Part shown: one piece after another, positions 24,860-34,047 of the stretch
How positions within the stretch are numbered: position 1 is the first letter of the stretch
How the letters are laid out: each line of letters starts with the position of its first letter
Assembly (NCBI RefSeq): GCF_029869545.1
Contig: NZ_JARWQD010000276.1
Coordinates: 1-39,994, forward strand
Source of the DNA: Nocardia wallacei
Lineage (GTDB): Bacteria; Actinomycetota; Actinomycetes; Mycobacteriales; Mycobacteriaceae
Direction: 5' to 3'
Length of the DNA stretch: 39,994 nt
Notes under the pieces: model-generated
Database searches by the model: none
What the model was told of the DNA's origin: nothing
Seen by the model: only the letters and a program-made list of their open reading frames with translations
Translations under genes and position numbers: made by a program

Positions 24860-26010
24860 GCGAGGCCGCGGAAGAACTCGCGGATGTCACCGATGAGCAG
24901 GTCGGGGACCTCCAGCGCGGGGAAGTGGCCGCCCGAGTAGAACTCGGACCAGTGCACGATGGTGTGCGCCTGCTCGGCGAAGCGGCGGATCGCGAAGTCC
25001 GCGGTGGTGAAGACCGCCACCCCGGTCGGCACGGTGCCCTTGGGCCGGGGCGCGAACATCGCCCCGTCGTGGAAACGCTCGTAGTAGTAGTTGGCCACGC
25101 TGCGGGCGGTGTCGGTGAGCCAGTAGACGGTGACGGTGGTCAGCATCGTGTCGCGGTCGATGGCCTGCTCCGGCAGTTCGTGGGTGGCGTCGGTCCACTC
25201 CTTGTACTTCTCGACGATCCAGCCCAACTGCCCGACCGGTGAGTCGGCGAGCAACTGCGCCAAGGTGTTCGGGCGCGAACCGGCCAGGCTCATATAGGCC
25301 GAACCGTCGTCCTGCCAGCGCTTCATGGCCGCGAGGCGCTGCCGCTCGGCGTCGGTGAGGGCCGCCATGTCCGCGGGATCACCGGTCGGGAAGGTGACCA
25401 GCGCATTGGCGTGCACCCCGATCACCCGCTCGGCGTGCTCGCGGGCCAGGCGGGGGCCGATGAAGGCGCCGTGGTCGCCGCCCTGGACACCGTAACGGTC
25501 GTAGCCGAGGCGGGCCATGAGCTCGGCCAGTGCGGCGGCGACCCTGCCGTCGTGCCAGCCCAATTCGGTGAGCGGGCCCGAGAAGCCGTGTCCCGGCAGG
25601 GTCGGAATGACCAGGTGGAATGCCGGGGCATCGGGTTCGCCGTGCGCCGCCGGGTCGGTGAGTGGGCCGATCAGATCGAGGAAGTCGGCGGCGGTGCCGG
25701 GCCAGCCGTGGATCAGCAGCAGCGGCGTCGCCTCGTCCCGCGGGGAGCGGATGTGCAGGAAGTGCACGTTCTGGCCGTCGATGGTGGTGGTGAACTGCGG
25801 GTGGGCGTTGAGCCGGGATTCGACGGCGCGCCAATCGAATTTCTCGGCCCAGTAGGTGACCAGATCGCGCAGGTAGGCGGTGGGGACCCCGCGCTCCCAG
25901 CCCGCGTCGCCGGTGTCGATCCAGCGTGTGCGGCTCAGGCGGTCGCGCAGGTCGTCCAGGTCGGCCTGGGGGATGTCGATGCGGAAGGGGCGGATCTCGT
26001 TGTCGTTCAT
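24853..26010 (-). CDS. Epoxide hydrolase, EHN-domain alpha/beta hydrolase
   Basis: The 385-residue protein has the N-terminal EHN domain (IRPFRIDIPQADLDDLRDRLSRTRW) followed by the alpha/beta hydrolase core. The oxyanion motif is HGWPG (101-105), the nucleophile is D179 in VQGGDHGAF, and the catalytic His is H362 in SGGHFPALE. Ring-opening tyrosines are likely in the YYYERFHDG region or nearby. It should convert epoxides to diols. ATG 26010 is the natural start. It is divergent from the LuxR gene across 130 bases and converges with the WYL gene. Many Nocardia homologues are annotated only from sequence, so the substrate is open. Confidence 0.9.
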   Translation of the reverse strand: MNDNEIRPFRIDIPQADLDDLRDRLSRTRWIDTGDAGWERGVPTAYLRDLVTYWAEKFDWRAVESRLNAHPQFTTTIDGQNVHFLHIRSPRDEATPLLLIHGWPGTAADFLDLIGPLTDPAAHGEPDAPAFHLVIPTLPGHGFSGPLTELGWHDGRVAAALAELMARLGYDRYGVQGGDHGAFIGPRLAREHAERVIGVHANALVTFPTGDPADMAALTDAERQRLAAMKRWQDDGSAYMSLAGSRPNTLAQLLADSPVGQLGWIVEKYKEWTDATHELPEQAIDRDTMLTTVTVYWLTDTARSVANYYYERFHDGAMFAPRPKGTVPTGVAVFTTADFAIRRFAEQAHTIVHWSEFYSGGHFPALEVPDLLIGDIREFFRGLAH

Positions 26011-26024
26011 GACAATGATGGTTT

Positions 26025-26097
26025 CGGTAAAGAGGGGTCGGCCGAATCCTCAGATCTCGTTATTTCGGGGCCGTTCGTCCTGCCCGCCGGTAAAGAG
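26025..26097. promoter_or_regulatory. Direct repeats CGGTAAAGAG between epoxide hydrolase and LuxR genes
   Basis: CGGTAAAGAG occurs exactly at 26025-26034 and 26088-26097, 63 bp apart and in the same orientation. MalT-type LAL regulators bind direct repeats, so this may be a binding site for the adjacent regulator. The spacing is six helical turns. Confidence 0.35.
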
Positions 26098-26140
26098 CCC
26101 TCCGCTGCCGAACGCTCCGCCGATGCGCCATGATTGCCGG

Positions 26141-28984
26141 ATGAGTGAGGTGGTCAGCGGCGTGCTGGTGGGCCGCGCCGCCGAGGTGACACAGCTGGCG
26201 GAGGCCGTTGCCGACGACCGGGTGAGCGCGGTGCTGATCGGCGGCGAGGCGGGGATCGGGAAATCCCGGTTGATCGCCGAGTTCGGTGGCCGCCTCGATC
26301 CGTCGGTGCACCTGCTGATCGGCCGTTGCCCCGAATTTGGCGGTGCCGCAACGGCTTTCGCGCCGTTCATGGCCGCGCTGCGGACCGCGGTGCGCAGGCT
26401 CGGGGTCGACGAGGTCGCCGCGGCGCTCCCGCCCCGCCCCGCACTGGCTCGCTGGCTGCCGCAACTGGCGGTGCGTTCCGGGCTGCCGGTGGGGGAACCG
26501 GACGGCACCCGGCTGTTCGGCGAGGTCCTGATGCTGCTGGAGCAGTGGGGCGCGGCGCGGCCGGTCGTCCTCGTCCTCGAGGATCTGCACTGGGCCGACC
26601 AGGGCACCCGGGAGTTGCTGGCGTTCCTGGTGGCCAACCTGTCGCAGCGAGAGGTGCTGCTGGTCGGCACCTACCGGCCCGCCGAGTCCGCGCCGCTGCG
26701 CGAATGGGTGGCTCGTTTGCGCCGCGATCCCGCGGTGCGCGTGATCGTTCCGCGGTCGTTGACGCGGCACGAGGTCGGGCGACAGCTGGCGGCGCTACTG
26801 GGCAGCGAGCCCGAACCGGCGGTCATCTCCCAGGTGTCCGAGCGCAGCGGCGGAAACCCGTTGTTCGTCGAGGCGCTGAGCCGGTCGCCGGAGCAGATCC
26901 CGGCCGACATGACGGACCTGCTGCTGAGTTTCGTCTCCGGTCTGAGCGACACCGGCCGTGCCGTCCTGGCGGCGGCCGCGGTCATCGGCTCGCCGGTGCG
27001 CCACGACACCCTGGCCGCGCTCACCGACCTCCCGGCCGCATCGTTGCTCGTGGCTGTTCGTGAGCTGAGCGATCGGCAGCTACTGCTGACATCCGAGACC
27101 GGTTACGAATTCCGGCATGTGCTGATCCGGCAGGCCGTCTACGAGGATCTGCTACCGGCCGAACGCGCGCGCATGCACGCCGGACTCGTCGAGATCCTGC
27201 GCACCGGCCGCGAGGCGCTGCCGCCCTCGGTCTACCACACCGAGCTGGCGCATCATGCCGAGGCGTCGAACGACATGCGGCAGGCGCTGATCGCCCACTG
27301 GCAGGCCGCCGCGGGCGCCGACGATGCTGCCGCACAGCTGTATCCGCTGCAGCGGGTGGCGGATCTGTGGGACGACCTGCCCGCCGCCGAACTGCTGTCG
27401 ACCACGAAAGGTGCTGTGCTGGAACAGCTTGCGGCAGCGTGCGACCGCACCGGTGCGATCGCGAGGGGAAGCGCCGCCGTCGAGGGGGCGCTGGCGGCCG
27501 TCGACCCGGACGGTGAACCGGTGCGCGCCGCCCGGCTGTATCGGCTGCGTGCCGCGCTGCGCAGCCGCACCGGCTCCGGTCCGGGCGGCGATGTGGACCG
27601 GGCCCTGGAACTGCTGCCCCCACGGGCGCCGTCGATTCTCCGCGCGGAAATCCTGGCCGATCGCGCACTGCATCGCGTCTTCACCGGGGATCCGGTCGGT
27701 GCGGACGAGGACGCGGCCGCGGTCCTGCGCCTCCTCGAATCCTCCCCGGACCCGGACCCGGTACGGATCGCCCGGCTCCGTGCTCGCGCCCACGCCTGCC
27801 GAGGCCTGGCGGCGGCCGACGACATCGACCGCGCCATAGCCTGTTTCGGTCGCGCCCGGCGGGACGCCGAGGCGTCCTCCGACTCGCGGACCGTACTCGA
27901 CGTCGCGGTCTGGGAGTCGGCGGTACTGGTGGCCGCGGGCCGATACCAGGCGGCCGTCGACCTGGCTCAGCAGGGAATACGCGCGGCGCACACGGCCTTT
28001 CGGTTCGAGGCGTCGGGACCGATCCTGTACGTGAAGTGGGTGCAGGCGCTGGTCGCTCTCGGGCGCTGGTCCGAGGCGCTCGAGGTGGTCGATGATGTGC
28101 AGCTGGCGCAGTTGCCGCCGCTGAGCATCGCCGCGCTGCGGCTGTGTCATGCCAGAATCGCCCTGGCGCAAGGGAACTCCTCGGCCGCGCACGATTCGGC
28201 CGAGCAGGCGGCGACGCAGCTCGGGGACGGCCCCTGGGCTCGGCAGTATCGCATCCAGCTGTACGCCCTGCGCGCCGCGTTGGCCCTGGAGCGCGGGGAA
28301 ACGGATGTGGCGCAAGCGATTCTGGAGCACGTGGTCGCCGCGGGCACGACCGTGCTGACGGCCCATCCACACGAATCCTGGCCGCTGGTGGCGTTGAGCG
28401 CCCGGGTGCCGCGGGTCCCGGCCGAACTGCGGGCACTGGCCGAATCGCTGCCGCGGACCTCGCCCGTCGACCGGGCGCACGCGGCCGAGTTCCGTGCTCA
28501 CGACACCGCGACCGCGGCCGACTGGTCGACCGCCGCCGCTGCCTGGGCAGCCCTGAACCAACCCTACGAACAGGCGCGAGCCCTACTGGCCGCGGCCGAA
28601 TCCGCTGTCGCCGAAGGAGACCGGACGGCGGCCTCCGTCGCGCTGCGAGCGGCGGCGGAGCGGGCCGCGGATCTCGGCGCCGCCCCGCTGCTCGCCGCCG
28701 CGCAGGACCTGGCTCGTCGCGCTCGCCTGACGCTGGAGCACGCCCGTGCCGATCCGCCGAGCTCGGCCGCGACCGGCGCGCCGCGCAGTTTCGGCCTTAC
28801 CGCCCGCGAACTCGACGTGCTGCGCCTGGTCGCCGAGGGCATGAGCAACCGGAATATCGCCACCGAGCTGTTCATCAGCGCCAACACCGCCGGTGTCCAC
28901 GTCTCCCGAATCCTCACCAAGCTCGGCGCGGCCACCCGCACCGAAGCGGCCGCCGTGGCCCACCACCACAACCTGCTCTCCTGA
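26141..28984 (+). CDS. Large ATP-binding LuxR-family (LAL) regulator
   Basis: The 947-residue protein has an N-terminal AAA/STAND ATPase with Walker A GGEAGIGKS (34-42, K41) and Walker B VVLVLEDLHWADQGT (D148). A long alpha-helical TPR-like middle follows. The C-terminal LuxR helix-turn-helix is GLTARELDVLRLVAEGMSNRN continued by IATELFISANTAGVHVSRIL. LAL proteins are large ATP-dependent activators that respond to ligands or partners. ATG 26141 is chosen by domain start; an ATG at 26123 is possible and neither has a strong ribosome site. It may activate the divergent epoxide hydrolase gene. Confidence 0.93.
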   Translation: MSEVVSGVLVGRAAEVTQLAEAVADDRVSAVLIGGEAGIGKSRLIAEFGGRLDPSVHLLIGRCPEFGGAATAFAPFMAALRTAVRRLGVDEVAAALPPRPALARWLPQLAVRSGLPVGEPDGTRLFGEVLMLLEQWGAARPVVLVLEDLHWADQGTRELLAFLVANLSQREVLLVGTYRPAESAPLREWVARLRRDPAVRVIVPRSLTRHEVGRQLAALLGSEPEPAVISQVSERSGGNPLFVEALSRSPEQIPADMTDLLLSFVSGLSDTGRAVLAAAAVIGSPVRHDTLAALTDLPAASLLVAVRELSDRQLLLTSETGYEFRHVLIRQAVYEDLLPAERARMHAGLVEILRTGREALPPSVYHTELAHHAEASNDMRQALIAHWQAAAGADDAAAQLYPLQRVADLWDDLPAAELLSTTKGAVLEQLAAACDRTGAIARGSAAVEGALAAVDPDGEPVRAARLYRLRAALRSRTGSGPGGDVDRALELLPPRAPSILRAEILADRALHRVFTGDPVGADEDAAAVLRLLESSPDPDPVRIARLRARAHACRGLAAADDIDRAIACFGRARRDAEASSDSRTVLDVAVWESAVLVAAGRYQAAVDLAQQGIRAAHTAFRFEASGPILYVKWVQALVALGRWSEALEVVDDVQLAQLPPLSIAALRLCHARIALAQGNSSAAHDSAEQAATQLGDGPWARQYRIQLYALRAALALERGETDVAQAILEHVVAAGTTVLTAHPHESWPLVALSARVPRVPAELRALAESLPRTSPVDRAHAAEFRAHDTATAADWSTAAAAWAALNQPYEQARALLAAAESAVAEGDRTAASVALRAAAERAADLGAAPLLAAAQDLARRARLTLEHARADPPSSAATGAPRSFGLTARELDVLRLVAEGMSNRNIATELFISANTAGVHVSRILTKLGAATRTEAAAVAHHHNLLS

Positions 28985-28993
28985 CACGACAAA

Positions 28994-29018
28994 GGCCCCG
29001 GCCGATATGGCCAGGGCC
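28994..29018 (-). terminator. Hairpin terminator after tRNA-Arg
   Basis: GGCCCCGGCC-gatat-GGCCAGGGCC forms a ten-base stem with one mismatch. On the minus strand it is followed by TTTGT, so it best serves the tRNA-Arg transcript ending at 29028. It may also stop the LuxR transcript from the other side. Confidence 0.6.
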
Positions 29019-29027
29019 TGGTCTGTG

Positions 29028-29100
29028 TGCCCTCGGCAGGAATCGAACCTGCGGCCTTCTGCTCCGGAGGCAGACGCTCTATCCCCTGAGCTACGAGGGC
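29028..29100 (-). tRNA. tRNA-Arg (CCG)
   Basis: Minus-strand acceptor arms GCCCTCG/CGAGGGC pair perfectly and the discriminator is A. The anticodon arm TCTGC-CTCCGGA-GCAGA gives anticodon CCG, reading CGG. The T arm is CAGG-TTCGATT-CCTG-like. Length is 73 bases without encoded CCA. A tRNA-Arg near argS is also found in mycobacteria. Confidence 0.95.
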
Positions 29101-29192
29101 GGGGTGGACCCTCTCGGTCACATCGTCCGATCGGGCCCGGAAAGCGTATCGCATCCGGCCGCGTGCGCCAAAAAGCGGGGGTGAGCGGGGTG

Positions 29193-29891
29193 TCAGCCGA
29201 GCGGGAGGGGAGTGGCGCCGCGGGCGGCCAGCATTTCGGTCATGAGCTGCATCTCGCCCTGCTGGGTGGCGCCCATGCTGGTGGCGAGCGAACGTACCGC
29301 ATCGGTGTCGGCGTGGGCTCCGGCGTAGTCGGTCATGGGGATTCCGCCCCGGTGGTGGCGCAGCATCAGCTGCAGGAACAGCGTGTCGAGCGCGGGGCCG
29401 GTCGTGCGGCGCAACTGCGCCATCTCCTGCGGGCTCGCCATGCCCGGCATCGACGGCATCGGGCCCGCGTGCCGCATGCCGTGGTCGCCGCCGGTCTCGG
29501 TCATCCAGCCCATGTAGCCGTCGGGGCCCACCGTCGGCTTCTCCCACAGCTGCAGCCAGCCCTGCATGCGGCCCGCCTGGTTCTGCTGCGTGGTGAGGAT
29601 GTCGTAGGCCAGCCGCCGCACGTCCGGGTCGGCGCCGCCGGACAACTCCACCCCGGCCATCTGCACCGCCTGCGCATGATGCACGGACATGTCCTGGCAG
29701 AACCCCACATCCACCGCATTGGGAACAACGGCCTTGTCCTGCAACGGAATTCGCGCCACCAAGCCAACGGTGAAGCCGACCAGCACAATGGCGACCGCCA
29801 CCAGCGCCAGCAGAACCGGACGTCGCCGCAGCAGACTTACGGTGTCCCCGCCCGCGGCATTCTCGGCCTCGGCGTTCTCGGCCTCGGTCAC
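29193..29891 (-). CDS. DUF305 membrane protein
   Basis: The 232-residue protein has a short cytoplasmic start, one membrane helix (about 27-47, PVLLALVAVAIVLVGFTVGLVA) and an outer DUF305 domain. Signatures are FCQDMSVHHAQAVQMAG in the first half and LFLQLMLRHHRGGIPMTDYA in the second, with Met/His-rich MRHAGPMPSMPGMASPQEM between. DUF305 is a ferritin-like four-helix fold, and its His/Met content suggests metal (often copper) binding, but no function is settled. GTG 29891 overlaps the DUF3105 stop in a GTGA junction, so the two are translated together. Confidence 0.9.
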   Translation of the reverse strand: MTEAENAEAENAAGGDTVSLLRRRPVLLALVAVAIVLVGFTVGLVARIPLQDKAVVPNAVDVGFCQDMSVHHAQAVQMAGVELSGGADPDVRRLAYDILTTQQNQAGRMQGWLQLWEKPTVGPDGYMGWMTETGGDHGMRHAGPMPSMPGMASPQEMAQLRRTTGPALDTLFLQLMLRHHRGGIPMTDYAGAHADTDAVRSLATSMGATQQGEMQLMTEMLAARGATPLPLG

Positions 29892-30850
29892 TGTCCCGGC
29901 CGTCCCGCGGCGCCGCCCGGCACTCCGCCGGGTTGCTGGCCCGGCATTACCCCGCCCGGTAGTGCTTGGCCCGGCAGCGCCCCGCCCGGTAGCGCTTGGC
30001 CCGGCAGTCCGCCGGGGAAGCCCGGCATGCCGGGTAGTCCGGGGATGCCGCCGGGCAGGCCGCCGGTGGTTTCGCTGGGGTCGGGCGTGAGGCCCTTGCC
30101 GTCGATCGGTACCGCGTCGGGGCCCGGGGGCGTGGCGTCGAACGGCGGTGGGTTGTCGGTGTCGAAGGTCGGGTTCGCGCAGTCGGCGCCGACCTCCGGA
30201 TAGCTGTACTGGTTGAGCCGCAGCGACGCGATGAACTGGCCGATGCGCCGGTCGTCGGCGCTGTCGAGCTTCAGCTGATGCCCCCACGCCTGCAGCGCGA
30301 TCGGCGCATCGAGGCCCGGATAGGGCGACATCAGCATGGCGGGCTGCCCCTGCACCTTCCGCTTCAGCGTGTCGACCGCCGCGCCGTCGACCCGGTCCGG
30401 GTCGTAGGTGATCCACACCGCGCCGTGCTCGAGCGAGTGCACCGCGTTCTCGGTCCGGATGGGCTTGGCGTACACCACGCCGGTGCAGTCGGCCCACGAG
30501 GCGTCGTGCGGGCCGCCCATCGCCGGGCTCTGGTCGTAGGCCACCCGCTGCCCGGGCCGCACGTGCAGGCCCGCGGGGTAGTCCTTCTTGATCACGCCGG
30601 AGATCTCCGTGGACGGATCCTTCTTGTCGGCGGTGGGGGTGAACTTCTCCGCGTCGGCCTTCTCCTGATACTTCGGCACCAGATAGACCGCCAGCGCGCC
30701 GATCAGGGCGATGATGACCGCAGCGGCGCCGAGGGCCAGCCACGGAATCTGGCGTCGGGGCCGGTTGCCGCCACCCGCGGACTTGCGGGCGGGCGAGTAC
30801 TTCGCGGCGGCCCGAATGGCCTTGGCCGATTTCGCGCTGGTGTTCGGCAT
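29888..30850 (-). CDS. DUF3105 membrane protein with Pro-Gly-rich tail
   Basis: The 320-residue protein has a basic N-terminus, one membrane helix (about 38-60, IPWLALGAAAVIIALIGALAVYLV) and an outer DUF3105 domain with the signature NAVHSLEHGAVWITYDPD. The last 60 residues are a low-complexity Pro/Gly/Leu tail with a ten-residue repeat (LPGQALPGGA). ATG 30850 begins MPNTSAKSAK; GGAGAG lies upstream. DUF3105 has no established function. It is coupled by overlap to the DUF305 gene and divergent from argS across 91 bases. Confidence 0.88.
   Translation of the reverse strand: MPNTSAKSAKAIRAAAKYSPARKSAGGGNRPRRQIPWLALGAAAVIIALIGALAVYLVPKYQEKADAEKFTPTADKKDPSTEISGVIKKDYPAGLHVRPGQRVAYDQSPAMGGPHDASWADCTGVVYAKPIRTENAVHSLEHGAVWITYDPDRVDGAAVDTLKRKVQGQPAMLMSPYPGLDAPIALQAWGHQLKLDSADDRRIGQFIASLRLNQYSYPEVGADCANPTFDTDNPPPFDATPPGPDAVPIDGKGLTPDPSETTGGLPGGIPGLPGMPGFPGGLPGQALPGGALPGQALPGGVMPGQQPGGVPGGAAGRPGQ
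29941..30006 (-). repeat. 30-bp in-frame repeat in the DUF3105 tail
   Basis: Two 30-base units (29941-29970 and 29971-30000) and the start of a third share CCCCGCCCGGTAG and GCTTGGCCCGGCA. They encode LPGQALPGGA on the minus strand. Confidence 0.75.
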
Positions 30851-30924
30851 CCTGTCGTACTCTCCATCGATCCATCCGACGATCCCCGCTGCGGGTGCCC
30901 GCTGGCGGCGCCCACCTGCTCGGA

Positions 30925-30942
30925 CCATAGGATAGAGACTCG
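30925..30942 (+). promoter_or_regulatory. argS promoter, probably leaderless
   Basis: TAGGAT at 30928-30933 is a good actinobacterial -10 and lies only eight bases before the GTG at 30942, so transcription would begin at or next to the start codon. No ribosome site precedes the GTG, which agrees with a leaderless message. No clear -35 is seen. Confidence 0.55.
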
Positions 30943-32600
30943 TGACTCCAGCTGACCTTGCAGATCTCCTTCGTGCTACCGCGGCGAAGGTGCTTGTCGA
31001 ACGTGGATCGGACCCTGCGGTCCTGCCCGACGAGGTCAAGGTGGAGCGTCCCCGCAATCCGGAACACGGTGACTATGCCACGAATGTGGCCATGCAGGTG
31101 GCCAAGAAGGCGGGATTGAATCCGCGCGAGCTGGCCGGACTGCTCGCCGAGGCGCTGTCGGCGGCCGAGGGCATCGACTCCGCCGAGGTCGCGGGTCCGG
31201 GCTTCCTGAACATCCGGCTGGCCGCGTCCGCGCAGGGCGCGATCGTGGAGAAGGTGCTGGCCGCGGGCGAGCGGTACGGCTCGGCGGACACCCTGCGCGA
31301 CCGGAAGATCAACTTGGAGTTCGTCTCCGCCAACCCGACCGGGCCGGTCCATCTGGGCGGCACCCGGTGGGCCGCGGTGGGCGACGCGCTGGGCCGCATC
31401 CTGGCCGCGCAGGGCGCCGACGTCACCCGCGAGTACTACTTCAACGACCACGGCGCGCAGATCGACCGGTTCGCCAACTCCCTGGTCGCCGCGGCCACGG
31501 GCGCACCGACGCCGGAGGACGGGTACGCGGGCGCCTACATCGGCGAGATCGCCGCCAAGATCGTCGCCGACAACCCGGGCGCGGCCGAGCTGCCCGAGGC
31601 CGAGCGGCACGAGCTGTTCCGGCGCGAGGGCGTCGAGCTGATGTTCGCGCACATCAAGCAGACCCTGCACGACTTCGGCACCGACTTCGACGTGTACTTC
31701 AACGAGAGTTCGCTGTTCGAATCGGGCGCGGTCGAGCGGGCGGTCGCGGAGCTGAAGGCGTCCGGCAGGCTGTACGAGAAGGACGGTGCATGGTGGATCG
31801 CCTCCACCGAGTACGGCGACGACAAGGACCGGGTCGTCCTCAAGAGCGACGGCAACGCCGCGTACATCGCCGGTGATATCGCCTACTTCCACAACAAGCG
31901 CTCGCGCGGCTTCGATCTGTGCATCTACATGCTCGGCGCCGACCACCACGGCTACATCGGCCGCCTGAAGGCCGCGGCCGCCGCGTTCGGTGACGACCCG
32001 AATACCGTCGAGGTGCTCATCGGCCAGATGGTGAATCTGGTGAAAGACGGTGTGGCCGTGCGGATGTCCAAGCGCGCGGGCACCGTGATCACGCTGGACG
32101 ATCTGGTCGAGGCGATCGGCGTGGACGCCGCCCGGTACTCGCTGGTGCGGTCGTCGGTGAATACCGGCATCGATATCGACCTGGGCCTGTGGACCAAGCA
32201 GAGCAGCGAGAACCCGGTCTACTACGTGCAGTACGCGCACGCGCGCACCTGCCGCATCATCGAGAATTCGGCGGCCTTCGGATTCGATTCGGTGACACCG
32301 GATCTGGGCCTGATGACCTCCGAGCGGGAGGGCGAGCTGATCCGCACCCTCGGCGAGTATCCGCGGGTGGTGGCCACGGCCGCGGAGACGCGGGAACCGC
32401 ATCGTGTGGTCCGGTACCTCGAGGAGCTGGCGGGTGTGTACCACCCGTTCCAGTCCGACGACGACATGCGCGTGCTGCCCAAGGGCGACGACCCGGTGAC
32501 ACCGCTGCACGCCGCCCGCCTCGAACTGGTCCGGGCCACCCGGCAGGTGTTGTCGAACGGCCTTGCCCTGCTGGGCGTTTCGGCACCGGAGCGCATGTGA
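30942..32600 (+). CDS. argS: Arginyl-tRNA synthetase
   Basis: ArgS charges tRNA-Arg with arginine. The 552-residue class I enzyme has the N-terminal Add-1 domain ([20 protein letters not shown]), the HIGH-equivalent [14 protein letters not shown] (H137), [12 protein letters not shown] before it, and the KMSKS-equivalent MSKRAG (375-380). The C-terminal anticodon-binding domain ends [18 protein letters not shown] 30942 appears leaderless. lysA follows 25 bases after the stop, in the conserved actinobacterial order. Confidence 0.97.
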   Translation: MTPADLADLLRATAAKVLVERGSDPAVLPDEVKVERPRNPEHGDYATNVAMQVAKKAGLNPRELAGLLAEALSAAEGIDSAEVAGPGFLNIRLAASAQGAIVEKVLAAGERYGSADTLRDRKINLEFVSANPTGPVHLGGTRWAAVGDALGRILAAQGADVTREYYFNDHGAQIDRFANSLVAAATGAPTPEDGYAGAYIGEIAAKIVADNPGAAELPEAERHELFRREGVELMFAHIKQTLHDFGTDFDVYFNESSLFESGAVERAVAELKASGRLYEKDGAWWIASTEYGDDKDRVVLKSDGNAAYIAGDIAYFHNKRSRGFDLCIYMLGADHHGYIGRLKAAAAAFGDDPNTVEVLIGQMVNLVKDGVAVRMSKRAGTVITLDDLVEAIGVDAARYSLVRSSVNTGIDIDLGLWTKQSSENPVYYVQYAHARTCRIIENSAAFGFDSVTPDLGLMTSEREGELIRTLGEYPRVVATAAETREPHRVVRYLEELAGVYHPFQSDDDMRVLPKGDDPVTPLHAARLELVRATRQVLSNGLALLGVSAPERM

Positions 32601-32625
32601 CCACCCCGGCCGGAAAGGAATCCTC

Positions 32626-34047
32626 GTGAGCGCGCATCCCGCCGGGCCCCGGCATGCCGAAATCCCCCACGCACCGAATCTGCCGGAGCGGCCCTCCGAT
32701 CCGAAACAGCTGATCGAGCTGCCCGCGAACGTGTGGCCCCGCAACGCCTCTCGCGACGCCGACGGGGTCGTGCGGCTGGCCGGGGTCCCGGTCACCGAGC
32801 TGGCGCGGCAGTACGGCACGCCGCTGTTCGTGGTGGACGAGGACGACTTCCGGTCCCGCTGCCGCGACATGCTGCGCGCCTTCGGTGACCATGCGCGAGT
32901 GCACTACGCCTCCAAGGCGTTCCTGTGCGGCGAGGTCGCGCGCTGGGTGCGCGACGAGGGGCTGTATCTGGACGTCTGCTCCGGCGGCGAGCTGGCGGTG
33001 GCGCTGCACGCGGGCTTCCCGGCCGAGCGAATCGCGTTGCACGGCAACAACAAATCGGTTCCCGAGCTGGAAGCGGCGGTGACCGCGGGAGTCGGGCACG
33101 TGGTCGTCGACTCGCTGATCGAGATCGATCGGCTGGAGGCGGTGGCCGGTCGCGCGGGTGTCGTCCAGGACGTCCTGGTGCGGGTCACGGTCGGCGTGGA
33201 AGCCCATACGCACGAATACATTTCGACCGCGCACGAGGATCAGAAGTTCGGCTTCTCCATCGCCGGTGGCGATGCCATGCAGGCGCTGACGCGGGTGTTC
33301 GAGGCGGACAATCTGCGCCTGGTCGGCCTGCACAGCCACATCGGCTCGCAGATCTTCGAGATCGACGGCTTCGAGATCTCCGCCCGGCGCATGCTGCGGC
33401 TGCTGCGCGACGCCATCGACAAGTACGGCGTCGAGCGCACCGAGCAGATCCATACGCTGGATCTCGGTGGCGGGCTTGGCATTTCGTATCTGCCTAGCGA
33501 CGACCCGCCGCCGCTGGACGACTTCGCCGCCAAGGTGCGCGACCTGGTGTCGACCGAGGCCGCCCAGATCGGCTTGGCCACACCGGAAATCGCGGTGGAA
33601 CCGGGACGGGCCATCGCCGGGCCGGGCACGGTGACGCTGTACGAGGTCGGCACCACCAAGGACGTCACGCTCGACGCCGGTGCGCAGCGCCGCTACGTCA
33701 GCGTCGACGGCGGCATGAGCGACAACATCCGGCCCGCCCTGTACCAGGCCGACTACGACTGCCGGTTGGTCTCGCGGTCCAGCGATGCCACCCCGGTGGT
33801 CGCCCGCGTGGTCGGAAAGCATTGTGAGAGTGGCGATATCGTCATCCGCGACACCTGGATCCCCGCGGACGTGGGTCCGGGTGACCTGGTGGCGGTGGCC
33901 GCCACGGGCGCCTACTGCTACTCGATGTCCAGCCGCTACAACATGCTGACCCGTCCGGCCGTGGTGGCCGTGCGCGACGGGCAGTCGCGGCTGATTCTGC
34001 GCCGGGAGACGGTAGACGACCTGTTGAGCTTGGAGGTGGAAGCATGA
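32626..34047 (+). CDS. lysA: Diaminopimelate decarboxylase
   Basis: LysA decarboxylates meso-diaminopimelate to L-lysine using PLP. The 473-residue fold-type III protein shows the PLP lysine K97 in [39 protein letters not shown], and the dimer-interface [11 protein letters not shown] 32626 follows AAAGGAA; the open frame upstream overlaps argS and is not used. Its stop overlaps the hom ATG by four bases, coupling lysine and threonine pathway expression. Confidence 0.96.
   Translation: MSAHPAGPRHAEIPHAPNLPERPSDPKQLIELPANVWPRNASRDADGVVRLAGVPVTELARQYGTPLFVVDEDDFRSRCRDMLRAFGDHARVHYASKAFLCGEVARWVRDEGLYLDVCSGGELAVALHAGFPAERIALHGNNKSVPELEAAVTAGVGHVVVDSLIEIDRLEAVAGRAGVVQDVLVRVTVGVEAHTHEYISTAHEDQKFGFSIAGGDAMQALTRVFEADNLRLVGLHSHIGSQIFEIDGFEISARRMLRLLRDAIDKYGVERTEQIHTLDLGGGLGISYLPSDDPPPLDDFAAKVRDLVSTEAAQIGLATPEIAVEPGRAIAGPGTVTLYEVGTTKDVTLDAGAQRRYVSVDGGMSDNIRPALYQADYDCRLVSRSSDATPVVARVVGKHCESGDIVIRDTWIPADVGPGDLVAVAATGAYCYSMSSRYNMLTRPAVVAVRDGQSRLILRRETVDDLLSLEVEA

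Noticed and set aside
23884..25242. 452-residue WYL protein as written
   Set aside because: The last 150 residues are antisense to the epoxide hydrolase gene and result from the C7 frameshift.
29193..32870. A single 1,225-codon minus-strand frame
   Set aside because: It merges the DUF305 gene with out-of-frame DUF3105 sequence and antisense of argS. Domains and overlapping start/stop signals show two separate genes.
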